Assembly (NCBI GenBank): GCA_963576735.1
Contig: OY755189.1
Span: forward strand, 4,812,622 to 4,876,621
Source: Bedellia somnulentella
Taxonomy: Eukaryota > Arthropoda > Insecta > Lepidoptera > Bedelliidae
Length of the DNA: 64,000 bases
Direction: 5' to 3'
Below, in pieces: positions 10,834 through 22,500 of the stretch. The notes beneath the pieces are model-generated. The model was not told where the DNA came from and made no database searches. It saw only the letters and a list, made by a program, of their open reading frames with translations. The number at the start of each line of letters is the position of its first letter. Position 1 is the first letter of the stretch. Made by a program: the position numbers and the translations under genes.

Positions 10834-11387
10834 GATACATACATAAATTCAAGGAAACTAAACCAGAGGAAGCCAGAGCTACAGAATAAGAAATTGCTCA
10901 GCCACTTTTGGAAGTTTAGTTTGGAAAATATTGTAAAACAAAGTTTCGCACTCTCAGAACGAAAGAGGCTCAAGTACAAAAATAGTAATATTGAGTTATA
11001 ATCATAGAGACATTAAAAAAGTATGCTCTATCCGATGTATAGTAAAACAAAGGCACTTCTTGTTAAAAAAAAGGAAATTTTCTTGTTAAAAAAAAGGAAA
11101 AATTAAGGAAAAAGCAAATTTTCGTCCCTATAACAACAAGTGCCTTTGTTTTAGAGCATTCTTTTTGAATGTCTTTATGATTGTAACTAAATATCACAAT
11201 TTTTGGACTTGAGGCTCTTTTGTTCTGAGAGTGCGGTTTGTTGGGGATGGGCCTCCAACGGCATTGCCCAAAAATCACTTAAAAAGCCCTAATGTCATAT
11301 ACCCAATAGGCATTGCCTTAGTTGTCTCTTACAAACACCTACAGAAAGAAATAGGGTAGTGCTATTCTAAGCCTACACTACACAGCA
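10834..11387 (-). repeat. SINE-A copy split by a MITE
   Basis: The 3' half lies at 10834-10946 and the 5' half at 11236-11387. The 289 bp between them are the foldback element listed next, so this SINE was in place first. Confidence 0.8.
10947..11235. mobile_element. Foldback MITE with about 110-bp inverted arms, target duplication GTTT
   Basis: The ends CGCACTCTCAGAACGAAAGA and TCTTTTGTTCTGAGAGTGCG are inverted copies, and pairing continues with few mismatches for about 110 bp to a small centre near 11090. GTTT is duplicated directly outside both ends (10943-10946 and 11236-11239). There is no coding capacity, so it is non-autonomous. The source superfamily is not identified. Confidence 0.85.
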
Positions 11388-12245
11388 AATTTATACAAAT
11401 TTAATGTATATTTAATAATAGCTAGGTTCAAAAGAACCAAAACATACATTAATTTAATTTTTAAGTAGATGTTTTAATCGTTAGCCTATCTGTTTAAAAA
11501 TATATTACACACAGAGTCATAAATTCCGAGAATGGGTCACAGGCCAGAGCTTTAGTAATAGTTATTCCTCAACCGCTTGTGGGAGTATTTTGGTTTATAG
11601 ATAATAAAATTGTGCTGTGTAGTGAAATGGATTGAATTTCACGTTAATGTGGAGGCATTTATTTTATTAGTGTATAATGATAGATATGCCATTTTTTGTT
11701 TTTATTTATACTGTGTCACACATAAGCTGTTAAGCACCTTGTTTTTTAGTTTCCTTTTATATTTTTCATTTTTTTTCTTAGTTATAGAATGTTACGTTTA
11801 TTATCATATTAATTGTTTCACTGCATCAGTCGAATTAATGTACAGCACACCACTTTGCAACAAAACACGCACAGTATTTACAACATGGAACACACATGTA
11901 TTACAACCTGTAAATAAAACAAAAATGTTTTATTTTTTCTTAATGTTAAAGATAGACCTTTTCAGTATCATAAAACCGAATTTTGAATTATTTACAACTC
12001 TATATGTATATTATTTTCTAAACATATGTATGTACAAAAATGTATATATATTTCATACATCTGCGTGTATTACACATATTTTATACATGTATATTTGTCT
12101 ATTGAACATATGTATCGACCCATTTCCCCATAATATAAAATTATATGTTTTTAAATATTATTATTTATTTAATAGGTATATTACTGGTTTCATATATTTT
12201 TATCCAAATACATCCTTGGACCAACACCATGACTCGTATTAAAAT
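11388..12245. other. AT-rich non-coding stretch
   Basis: A 210-codon open frame (11610-12242) is present but its composition (Phe, Tyr, Cys, Leu) is what AT-rich DNA gives by chance. The right part may be the 5' UTR of the LINE that follows. Confidence 0.4.
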
Positions 12246-15046
12246 ATGCAGTTTGCATTATTTAATGCTGGTTCATTGAGCACAGGACATGACGAGTTAA
12301 CTTCTATTATACTAGACTTAAGACCTGACGTAGTAGCTATCAACGAGACTTGGTTAAGGGCGGGGCGCGATGACGTGTCGCCCCGGTAGTACCTGGATAT
12401 AGACTTAGACACGTCCCGCGACCTCCAGGTCAGCGTTCGCGGGGGGGAGGGGTCGGGTTTTATATGCGAGTTGGTTTAAACTGTCGCGTCTTCCATCACC
12501 CACCATCCTCTATTGAGCAAATGTGGTTTCGTCTCAACGTGAATGGTATTCGGCTTTTAATAGGTACGGCTTACCGCCCTAACTGGGTCGACGCTGATAG
12601 TTTCTTTGACTCAATTACTGAAACTATAACATCTTGTTATTACGACAAACTTGTTTTATTGGGTGACTTTAACATTAATATTTTTGACGTGAATGACCGT
12701 AATCATCGATATCTGACTCAATTTTTGAATACAATTAACTTGAAACAAATTGTAAATAAACCAACTCATTTTACTGACCATAGCGAAACGACTATTGACC
12801 TAATATGTACTGACGCTCCTGTGCAAAGTGTTGATGTCCATCATATTCCTGACCTGGGACGACATGCTTTTGTTACTATGCAGATCGACTTGAAAAAACC
12901 TAAATATATGCCTAAATTAATAACTTACCGACCATTGACTGACATTGACTTGGATATGTTTAGAAAGGATGTTGCAGAAATAAATTGGGAGTCAATTATG
13001 CTTATAGATGATATTGATGATATGCTGGCAGTTTTCAATTATCACATTATACAGCTATTTGATTTACATGCACCTCTTAAATCTATAGTGGTAAAAGAAG
13101 GACCGAAGCCGTGGTTGACTCCTACCGTGAGGTATATGATGAGATTACGGGACAAAGCACATGAACAGGCTAAACGGGAAAAAAGTGAGTCAAGCCGACA
13201 ATACTACAAAAGTGCTAAGCATTTAGTAGTAGAGGCAATTCACAACGAAAAACGAGCTTTTTTCAAACACTCCATTAACGATTGTGCAGGCGATCCTCGA
13301 GCCCTATGGAAAAATCTTAAGCGTTCCATTATTCGAAACAAACGTGAATGTGATCTTCCACCACAATTTAACTGCCCGGAACTAATTAATAACCATTTCT
13401 GCAATATTCCTGGTAGTAGTGGCGTGAGTATATCTGATTTGACCTTTTTTGAATTTAATCGATTTGGACACGATTCTTTTTCACTGACTACTGTGACTAG
13501 TGAGACTGTTTCAAATATTGTTAATAAAATCAAAACAAAGGCTAAAGGACTTGATGAAATTAATATTGACATGCTACTTCTAACTTTTCCTACTACACTT
13601 GAAGTACTTACAGCTATAATCAACAAAAGCATTGTCTCAAGCAAATTCCCGACCATTTGGAAAACGGCCAAAGTAACTCCTCTTCCAAAAAAAAGTAACC
13701 CAATCCTTATTTCCGATTTGCGAGCAATAAGTATCCTTCCATGCGCATCTAAGATAGTGGAAAGGGTGGTTTGCAATCAGATGACAGAATATCTAGAAAA
13801 GAATAAAATTTTGCCGGAACACCAGTCGGGTTTTCGAAAGGGTCATTCCACCGCAACAGCGCTAATTGATGTTGTTGATAACATTTTGAATGACAGGGAT
13901 GAAGGATTTAGTACATTGTTAGCGTTGTTGGACTTTTCTAGAGCATTTGATTGTTTGTGCATACCCCTGACGCTTTCGAAGTTGTCGTACTATGGCTTTG
14001 ATGTCAATACTGTTCGTTGGTTTGACAGTTATCTCACCGACCGGAAACAATTTGTGGCGTTGCAAAAAAGAGATGGCAGTATATGCAACTCCTCTGAAAG
14101 TCATCTTACGAGAGGCGTACCGCAGGGTTCGATTTTGGGACCTCTTTTATTTATAGTCTATACCGCCGATCTGGTTAATCAAATCAATAATAGCCGATAT
14201 CACATTTATGCCGATGATGTCCAAATATATGTGTCTGGTCTGCCGAGAAATACTTCAGAAACGGTTGAAAAATTAAATAGTGATTTAAATAGAATTGTAA
14301 GTTGGTCTGAGAAAAACTGTTTAGCCCTTAATCCTCTCAAATGCAAATTTATGGTCCTTGGAACAAAGACTCAAATTCATAATACGTTGGAAGTTCTTGC
14401 GGACCATGATGTAGCTATCAGGGACCAACCACTAGAGAGGGTAGAGGAGGTTCGCAACCTTGGCCTGCTGATGGATGGGGAACTACGGTTCGAAAACCAT
14501 ATCTCATCAGTAGTGAGTAACTGCTTCTATCGTCTCAAGGTTCTTTATAATATACGCGATTACCTAAGTGTGGATTTGCGTATCTACCTTTGTGAATCGC
14601 TGATATTGTCGAGATTAAACTATTGTGATGTGGTCTATGAGGGTTGCATACTGGCTCGTACACAAAAATTGATACAGCGAGTGCAAAACGCATGTGCCCG
14701 TTTTTGCTTTCAAATCCCTCCTCGCTCCCACGTTACCCCGTACTTGGACGATGCAAAGCTGCTAAAAATGCAAGCGCGGAGACGACTACACCTCGCCACA
14801 TTGTTGTTTGGAGTTGTTAGGCTAGAATCACCGGCTTATTTGTATAAAAAACTGCAATGGTCCAACAGTGGCTATCAGTTCAAAGTCAGGGCGATCTTGC
14901 CAATGCACCGATCCGCAGCTTTTAGAGGTTCTTTCAGGTTTGCAGCGTCCAAGTGCTGGAACGATCTTCCTCCACCAATCCGGGATGTGTTCGGCAGGAA
15001 CACCTTTAAGCGTAAGCTGAAGGAGTTTTTGCTGGCACATCAGTAA
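12246..15046 (+). pseudogene. LINE ORF2: apurinic endonuclease plus reverse transcriptase, inactivated
   Basis: The N terminus at 12246 reads FNAGSLSTGHDEL...PDVVAINETWL, the start of an APE-type endonuclease. It stops at a TAG near 12387 and shifts frame near a G run at 12440. The remaining 860 codons (from 12464) are open: GTAYRPN and LLGDFN finish the endonuclease, followed by the RT with SGFRKGHST, LLDFSRAFD, GVPQGSILGP and the catalytic YADD (582-585 of that frame). No RNase H and no ORF1 are seen. The clade assignment (CR1, L2 or Rex1-like) rests on motif style and the 3' tandem repeat. With one stop and one frameshift it looks recently dead. It sits in the presumed first intron of the tamo gene. 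Confidence 0.8.
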
Positions 15047-15655
15047 AATTTATATTATTTATTTATTTGGCATACATTTATTATTGTTTATATTATATTT
15101 TGAAATTTATTTATTATAGAAAAATGAAAAATGAAGCGTGTAGGTGTTTGCTCTAATATATCAATATATTATTTTGCATAATTTTACCCTCCAGCCAAGA
15201 TTTCTTCTGTTATGTTTATGTATTATCGAAATTTTGTCATATACGTGTATTTTATTGTAATTGTTTGCAAATAATGTTCTATATTTATTTATGTGTATGT
15301 GTATTTACTGTCCCTTGTCCAGCTGAAAAGTTCTACATAATAAAGTGTATTAGTGTGATGCCTGTGTTGTCACTCTACAATGGTACTGACTGAAAATCAG
15401 TGTTGGGAGTCAAACGATTCACAACGTAATGCTGAGTCAGTACCAATTCGCTGTTGCAGTGGCGCAAAGGACTTAGAATAAGTATTAATTAGTTTGTTTT
15501 TGTTAAGTTGTTTGTTTTCCTCTTTTTTTCATATTTAATATTGTGTTAATTTTAAGTTATTTTTATAGTTATTATGTATATCATTACTTTTTGTTTGTAT
15601 GTTTTTTGTGCCACACATGGCGAATAAACGTCTTTCTTCTTCTTCTTCTTCTTCT
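12246..15655 (+). mobile_element. CR1/L2-like non-LTR retrotransposon, nearly full ORF2 but broken
   Basis: Contains an ORF2 remnant (12246-15046), a 600-bp 3' UTR with a hairpin around 15375-15450 (GGTACTGAC...GTCAGTACC), and a 3' end CGAATAAACGTC followed by TTC repeats (15635-15654). CR1 and L2 families end in short tandem repeats rather than poly-A. A SINE-A copy starts directly after the TTC run. Confidence 0.75.
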
Positions 15656-15892
15656 AGTGTCGGCTTAGAATAGCACTACCCCATTTCTTCCGGTGGGTGT
15701 ACGTAAGAGGCGACTAATGGTATTGGGGCTTTTAAGGGATTTTTGGGCGATGAGGTTGGAGACCCATCACCAACAACCTTTATTTTACCATCTTTTCCCC
15801 ACTCAACTTTCCAAAAGTAGCTGAGGAATTTCTAATTCCTTAGCTCTGGCTACCCCATCTAGGGATTTATAACCGTGAGTATATGTATGTAT
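15655..15892 (+). repeat. SINE-A copy, subfamily 1
   Basis: Near full length; begins at AGTGTCGGCTTAGAATAGC immediately after the LINE 3' TTC repeats. Confidence 0.85.
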
Positions 15893-16039
15893 AATAAAAT
15901 TATTGGTGATAGGTCTTCAGCTGCACTGCCCAACAATTTTATATTATGATTTTCTCAAAGGCAACTTCTTAATGAGCCCTCAAGTATAATTGTTTGCAAA
16001 TATATGTAATCATAAATTGTATTTTTCAATAACTAATAT

Positions 16040-16130
16040 AGATTTGATGATGTCTGTGACTTAGTTGGTATGTGATTACCTTCTGGTCAAGAGGTTGCAG
16101 ATTTGAATCCACTCAGAGCATTTATTTAAT
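16040..16130 (+). repeat. tRNA-derived SINE fragment
   Basis: TGACTTAGTTGG resembles an A box and GCAGATTTGAATCC a B box, about 45 bp apart. The tRNA arms are degenerate. Confidence 0.5.
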
Positions 16131-16599
16131 AAATATGAATGAATTTTTCCTAATCAGTCTTGGATGTTATTCATATGTGTATAATATATTATGAATTATA
16201 TTGTCGAATTTGTATCCTTATCCGCAGTACCAGTCTAGGGGCTATAATGATCCTTTTAGTATGTTTTTATTACTTTTTTATTTTGGTACTAAATTAAGCC
16301 AAGTGTAAATTAAATTTTTACATTGAGTACTAGTACTTTTATTTAAAAAAACAGTTAGTTTCTTTGAACCAATAATCATTTAAAAAAAGGCTACATAAAA
16401 TGAATATAGCTGGTATTACATTAGTTTAGCGTAGCAGTGTCACTTGGTTATCATAACATTGATTGTATTATATTATCATGTTTGTTAATGAACGATTATA
16501 ATGCTATGATTCATTGTTATTTATCTATTGCAGTGAATAACACATGGCTCAGTATCATAATGGATTGGACCTTTTTTATTTGGATATGTTATGTCTTAT

Positions 16600-16797
16600 T
16601 GCCGTATAGTGCCGGCTTAGAATGTCACTACCCCACTGTACCCACAGGATATTGGTTTTTTTAAGTGATTTTTGGGCGATACAGCTGGATACCCATCACA
16701 AACGATACTTTATTTCTACCATCTTGTCCCCCCCCCTATCAACTTCCAAGCTCTGGCTACCCCTTTTTGGGATTAATGGCCGCGAGTATATGTATAG
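16600..16797 (+). repeat. SINE-A copy, subfamily 2, internally deleted
   Basis: GTGCCGGCTTAGAATGTCAC at the 5' end and GGCCGCGAGTATATGTAT at the 3' end. Confidence 0.8.
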
Positions 16798-16845
16798 AAA
16801 ATGCATCTAGATTTTTACACGTCTTTTCAATAGCCATATTTAGTA

Positions 16846-17312
16846 CTAGTGGATCGGCCCAGCTTCGCACGGGTAGCGTTGTTTTTTTAAATATCTGAGG
16901 TTTCTTCCTTCAGTCACTGCTCAAGCATTGTGAAATTTAGCGCAATGTTTTCAATTTATTAAATTTATAGCACTCCCTAAACAGTGTAGTTTGGTGATTT
17001 TGAATGCGCTTTTATGAACGGTTCAGTATTTTAATAGCAAATTTTGTAATAAAATGCTATGAATTATTTATTACAATCTAAAAAAAATCATTACGTGATG
17101 TAGGATGCAACTACTGGCGCCATCTAGTATGTTATATGTAAATTAGTAAAAATTTGGTTTTGGTCACGGGCGCGATGGCTTATTTTATGTATAATTTCGG
17201 TGTTTCTCTACCGTTTTCTATGATTCTTTTTTTATTAAATAGGTAATAATGTTACCTTTTTTAAATGAGGGGTGAGTGAGAGGTTTACAAACGTAAGAGT
17301 AAACAAATAAAA
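16846..17312 (+). repeat. Interspersed repeat F (GCTTCGCACGGGT type), left part
   Basis: Begins ACTAGTGGATCGGCCCAGC and runs nearly parallel to 18729-19200 for about 460 bp. At 17312 it is cut by the CR1-like 3' end that follows. Confidence 0.75.
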
Positions 17313-17640
17313 TAATAAAAAATAAAATAAAATAATCATTTATTTCAAAGTAAAAAGATAAATCTTTGTTTTTTGAACGTCAAATTTCAACTTAATACTA
17401 AGTTTACTTCGGATTCGGAAGGTGTTTTGTTGAGAGAAGAACCCGTAAGAAACTCGTCAACACACATCTTTTTTTTACGTCCATTACAATTTTGGTGTTA
17501 GCCCGGAAACATCCTGCACAGAGCCCTGATGACACCAAGCCACTTCATCATTAATGTAATCATTAACATTGTAATAGGCTTTCGAACTAAGATTTCTTTT
17601 AACTACTGTTTTAATTTTGTAGAATTTTTGATAGAACAAA
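17313..17640 (-). mobile_element. CR1/Jockey-type LINE 3' end
   Basis: Minus strand: the C-terminal codons of an RT protein (ending near KAYYNVNDYLNDEVAW, as in the copy at 21305) and a 3' UTR that ends in AT-rich AAATAA-type repeats. Truncated. Confidence 0.65.
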
Positions 17641-17871
17641 AGAGAGTTATGATTAATACCCGTTATGCAAAAAACTAATATGCAACAGTATCATATTGAA
17701 ATTATAAATTGGCACATTCAAGTTCATTATCATTAAATTACCATTATTAAAAAAAAGCGACTTGCCTCCGCCTACCGCTCGAGAATCGGACGCTAGAATG
17801 GAATCAATCTTTCCTAAATAGGCAATGTTAAACATTTTAGACGCAGTAAAGACAAGAGTAAAACGTTGGTG

Positions 17872-19549
17872 ATGGTGATGAATTCACGCACGATGGGTGA
17901 AAGCCTGCTGCGCGAGCGATTGCCCGCGCTCTGGCAGCTCATTGAGGATGCCCATTACAGCTTTCTGGAGACGGAAGATAGCCCGGAGAAGATACAACAG
18001 AGGAAGAAACTTGACGGTATTTTTTGTTGTTTTTTTTTACAATTTATTTTTAGGCATATAAGAACCAATGAATAAATAAGAAATGTTCAAAGACAATATG
18101 TTTTAATGATGTGTTACTACAATAGAAGCACAATTTATATTTCGTTTTGGTCTTCGAGCCGGATGTTAAAATTTAACCACACGTCTAACCAAATATTAAC
18201 TTTACAGGCTACATAACAGAATACCTATCACTAGTGCCACATGAATGCAAGTTCGGTTTGCCCGAGACGGCAGAGGTGTTTCGGCGCACGGTCGAAGAGT
18301 TGCTCGAATATAACGCATCCCGAGCCGGTATGGGGTGGGCAGCGCTCGCTCGATATGCTGCCAACTTACTCGCGCAGCCGTGGAGGAAGGAGTATAGGAC
18401 TATACGGGTAAATAATTTTGGCTAAAGACATAATGGATAGTTGTATATCCTGTATAGTTATTGTGTATTGATAATCGTGTACACCCGAAGGGGTATTAAG
18501 TTGGATCACATTTTTTGAGGTGTATACTGTGGCATTTCTTCTTATGGGTGTTCGTAAGAGGTGTCTAAAGGTATTGGGGCTTTTTAAGTAATTTAAAGCT
18601 ATGAGGTTGGAGACTCATCCCGTTTTGCAATCTCTTCTCCACTCAAATTCCAAAAGTAGAGGAAGTAATTTCTTTGGCTACCCTAGCTAGGGGTTTATAG
18701 CCGTGACTATTAATAATTATTATAATTATTACTAGTGGATCGTCCCAGCTTCGCACGGGTAGCGTTGTTTTTTTAAATATCTGAGGTTTCTTTCTTCAGT
18801 CACTGCTCAAGCATTGTGAAATTCAGCGTAATGTTTTCAATTTATTAAATTTATAGCACTCCCTTAACAGTGTAGTTTGGTGATTTTGAATGCGCTTTAA
18901 TGAACGGTTCAGTATTTCCGTTTAATAGCAAATTTTGGAATAAAACGCCATGAAGTATTTATAACAATCTAAAAAATAAATCATTACGTTATGTAGGATG
19001 CAACTACTGGCGCCATCTAGTATGTTATATGTAAATTAGTAAAGATTTGGTTTCGATCACGGGCGCGATGGCTTATTTTATAAATAATTTTGGTGTTTGT
19101 CTACCGATTTCTATGATTCTTTTTTTATTAAATAGGTAATAATGTTACCTTTTTTAAATTAGGGATGAGTGAGAGGTTTACAAACGTAAGAGTAAACAAA
19201 TATAATCAGGATGTTCCGAACTGCTAAGCTATCAGGAATTACACGTGTTATTGTGAGTCAACCGTAAAAGATAGACATAAACTGTTGAGGATTTTTTTTT
19301 AGATAATTTTATGAAGAATATTTCCGCCACACATGATTTCTATGTAAGTTTAACCATTAAGGCTGCACACGCGACGGAAGCTTAAAAAATGGAGTAACTT
19401 CTCCCGTTTTCCCAAAATTTCCCAAAATTCCCCTTTACTTCTCTGCTGGAAAGTATACAAAAACCTGCGCAGGAGTATGAAGAATAATTGTACCAAGTTT
19501 CGTTAAAATCCGTTGAATAGTTTTTGTTTCCATAAGGAACATACAAACC

Positions 19550-19599
<50 letters not shown>

Positions 19600-22500
19600 A
19601 ATTTTACTGATTGCATTTTTGGCATCAGTATCGATCCCTAATCACCACCTGATAGTTATTTTGAAAATATATTTCATGTACAGAATTGACCTCTCTACAG
19701 ATTTATTATAAGTATAGATAATATGTATTTAAATATAGCTGTGTAGTGTTACTTGTAGGCTTACTATTGGGTGCTTTTGGAGATATTTCACAAAATCAAT
19801 TTTTGCGTGGTTCAACCAACTTCTTAGTCTAAGTGGTGAGCGATGCAATGATTATCACAATTGACCCATTTAACGTTTTATATTGTCGGCTTAGAATAGC
19901 ACTACCCCATTTCTTCCGGTGGGTGTACGTAAGAGGCGAATAACGGTATTGGGGCTTTTAAAGGCTTTTTGGGCGATGCGGTTGGAGACCCATCACCAAC
20001 AACCTTTAATTTACCATCTTTTCCCCACTCAAATTTCCAAAAGTGGGTACTGAGTTTGGCTACCCCTTTTAGGGATTTATAGCCGTAAGTATATGTATGT
20101 ATGGATGTATGGATATAATGATGAAATAGGCAAGGTCATATTTCCTAACGACATGCTCCCTCAGCGTGAATAAATTACACATAGGACCTTGAAAAAGCTA
20201 CTGAAGTGTTGACCTAAGGCCCTAATACGCTCATAGTAAGTTTGTGGGTTAGAATGAGGTAAAGGTATATAATTATTTGGTAGTGTGAAAAAGATGGGAG
20301 TTTTACACTACGATATATGTAGGTAAAGCGATAAGCGTACTTCCACCTTCGTTACAAAATTTTACAATATTTATTTGTTCATCGTTAGGTTGCTGTGTAG
20401 TGTCGGCTTAGAATAGCACTACACCTTTTCTTCCGGTGGGTGTACGTAAGAGGCGACTAACGGTATTGGGGCTTTTTAAGGGATTTTTGGGCGATGCGGT
20501 TGGAAACTCATCACCAACAACCTTTATTTTACCATCTTTTCCCCACGCAACTTCCAAAAGTGGCTGAGGAATTTCTAATTCGTTAGCTCTGGCTACCCCT
20601 TCTAGGGATTTATAGCCGTGAGTATATGTATGTATGTATGTATGTATGTCATCGTTAGGGTATATTCTAGCACCTGCATAGCTAGTACGAGCGCCTCGAC
20701 TGCCTCCGTGGTCTCGCGGTTAAGCGCTTAGTTTCAAGTACGGAGGTCTCGGGTTCGATCCCCGGGGGGTGGTAACCTTACAAATTTAATTTGTAAGATT
20801 TAACCCAGTTTGGTAGGATATTGCAGGCTTAAAACACCTGATTTTCCGAAAATTATAATGCTACCGTGCTTCGGAGGGCACTTTGTGGGTACTATTAAGG
20901 TAGTAGTCGTTAGTCTGAAAACCCACAATTGGCCAGCGTGGTGGACTAAGGCCAAATCGCCCTATATACGGTAGGCTCGAGCCCCTTGGTGGGTACATAT
21001 ATGGGCTGTGAGAACTAGCCCTCCTGTTATTTAAAGTTATCCCTCATATCTTATTGTAAGTACCTCGCTCTTTATTTTATGACCATTTTCCATGTTCCAG
21101 TTATACTGCGGCTACTACAAGCACGAGGTTGAAGCCAACATGGTCGGAGCTGAGTTACTGTTACAGGCTATGGGATATAAGGATGCTGGTCATGGCAAGG
21201 TTACCTTGGACGAGCCTATCTGTCCGGATATGGTGACTGCTGTGTCTAGAGACGCTCTCATTGCTCAGTGCGAGTGCCAGGTACCTATACATACATACCA
21301 CATACTAGTACATAAAATAAAAAATAAAATAATCATTTATTTCAAAATAAAAAGATAAATCTGTGTTTTTTGTTTGAACGTCAAATTTTAACTTAATACT
21401 AAGTTTACTTCGGATTCGGAAGGTGTTTTGTTGAGAGAAGAACCCGAAAGAAACTCGTCAACACACATCTTTTTTTACGTCCATTACAATTTTGGTGTTA
21501 GCCCGGAAACATCCTGCACAGAGCCCTGATGACACCAAGCCACTTCATCGTTAAGGTAATCATTGACATTGTAATAGGCTTTCGAACTAAGATTTCTTTT
21601 AACTGCTGCTTTGAATTTTGTTTCTGATAAATTTAAAATGTCCTCAGGTATTTTATTTTACATTTTTACGCATAACCCCATGAAAGATGTATTTACTTTT
21701 GACAATCTGTGTTATGGTACTGATATTTTACATAACTGCTGTGTAATGTCGGCTTAGAATATTTCGGCAATGATAATCACAAGTGACCCTTAGAATAGCA
21801 CTACCCCATTTCTTCCCATGTGTGATCGTAAGAGGCGAATAAGGGTATTGGGACTTCTTAATGTATTTTTGGGCGATGCGGTTGGAAACCCATCATCAAC
21901 AACCTTTATTTTACGATCTTTTCCCCCCTCACCTTCCCAAAGAGTCTGAGAAATTTCTTATTCTAAAGCTCTGGCTTCCCCTATTAGGCACTTATAGTCG
22001 TGAGTATATGTATGTACAACATACTAAGGCAAGGTTACATTGGACGAGCCTATCTGTCCGGATATGGTGACTGCTGTGTCTAGAGACGCTCTAATCGCTC
22101 AGTGTGAGTGCCAGGTTCGTCCATATCATATGGACCATATGGTACTATGGCAAGGTTACTTTGAGGATCCTATCTGTATCACGAGCTATATTGCTAGTTT
22201 TTCCTTTTTTTTAAATCTATAACTTCCGAAAACGTTATGATATATGTTTACCAGGAAATAATGTATTAACATTTAGTTAATTATATGCCAAGTTTAATAG
22301 ACGAAGACGATGTTTGTAGAAAAGTTCAGATAAAGTTGAAATCGTTTCTGCCCTTGTTCTTTTAATAATATTGCTCAAACCGTTGTAGAGTGCTGTGTTT
22401 TTTGTATAGTAGATTTTATCATAGTAGTATATTATACATACATATACTCATGGCTATAAATCCTTAGAAGGGGTAGCCAGATATAAGGAATTAGTAATTC

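Noticed and set aside
11610..12242. 210-codon open frame
   Set aside because: Composition is typical of AT-rich DNA (Phe, Tyr, Leu, Cys), with no signal, domain or splice support.
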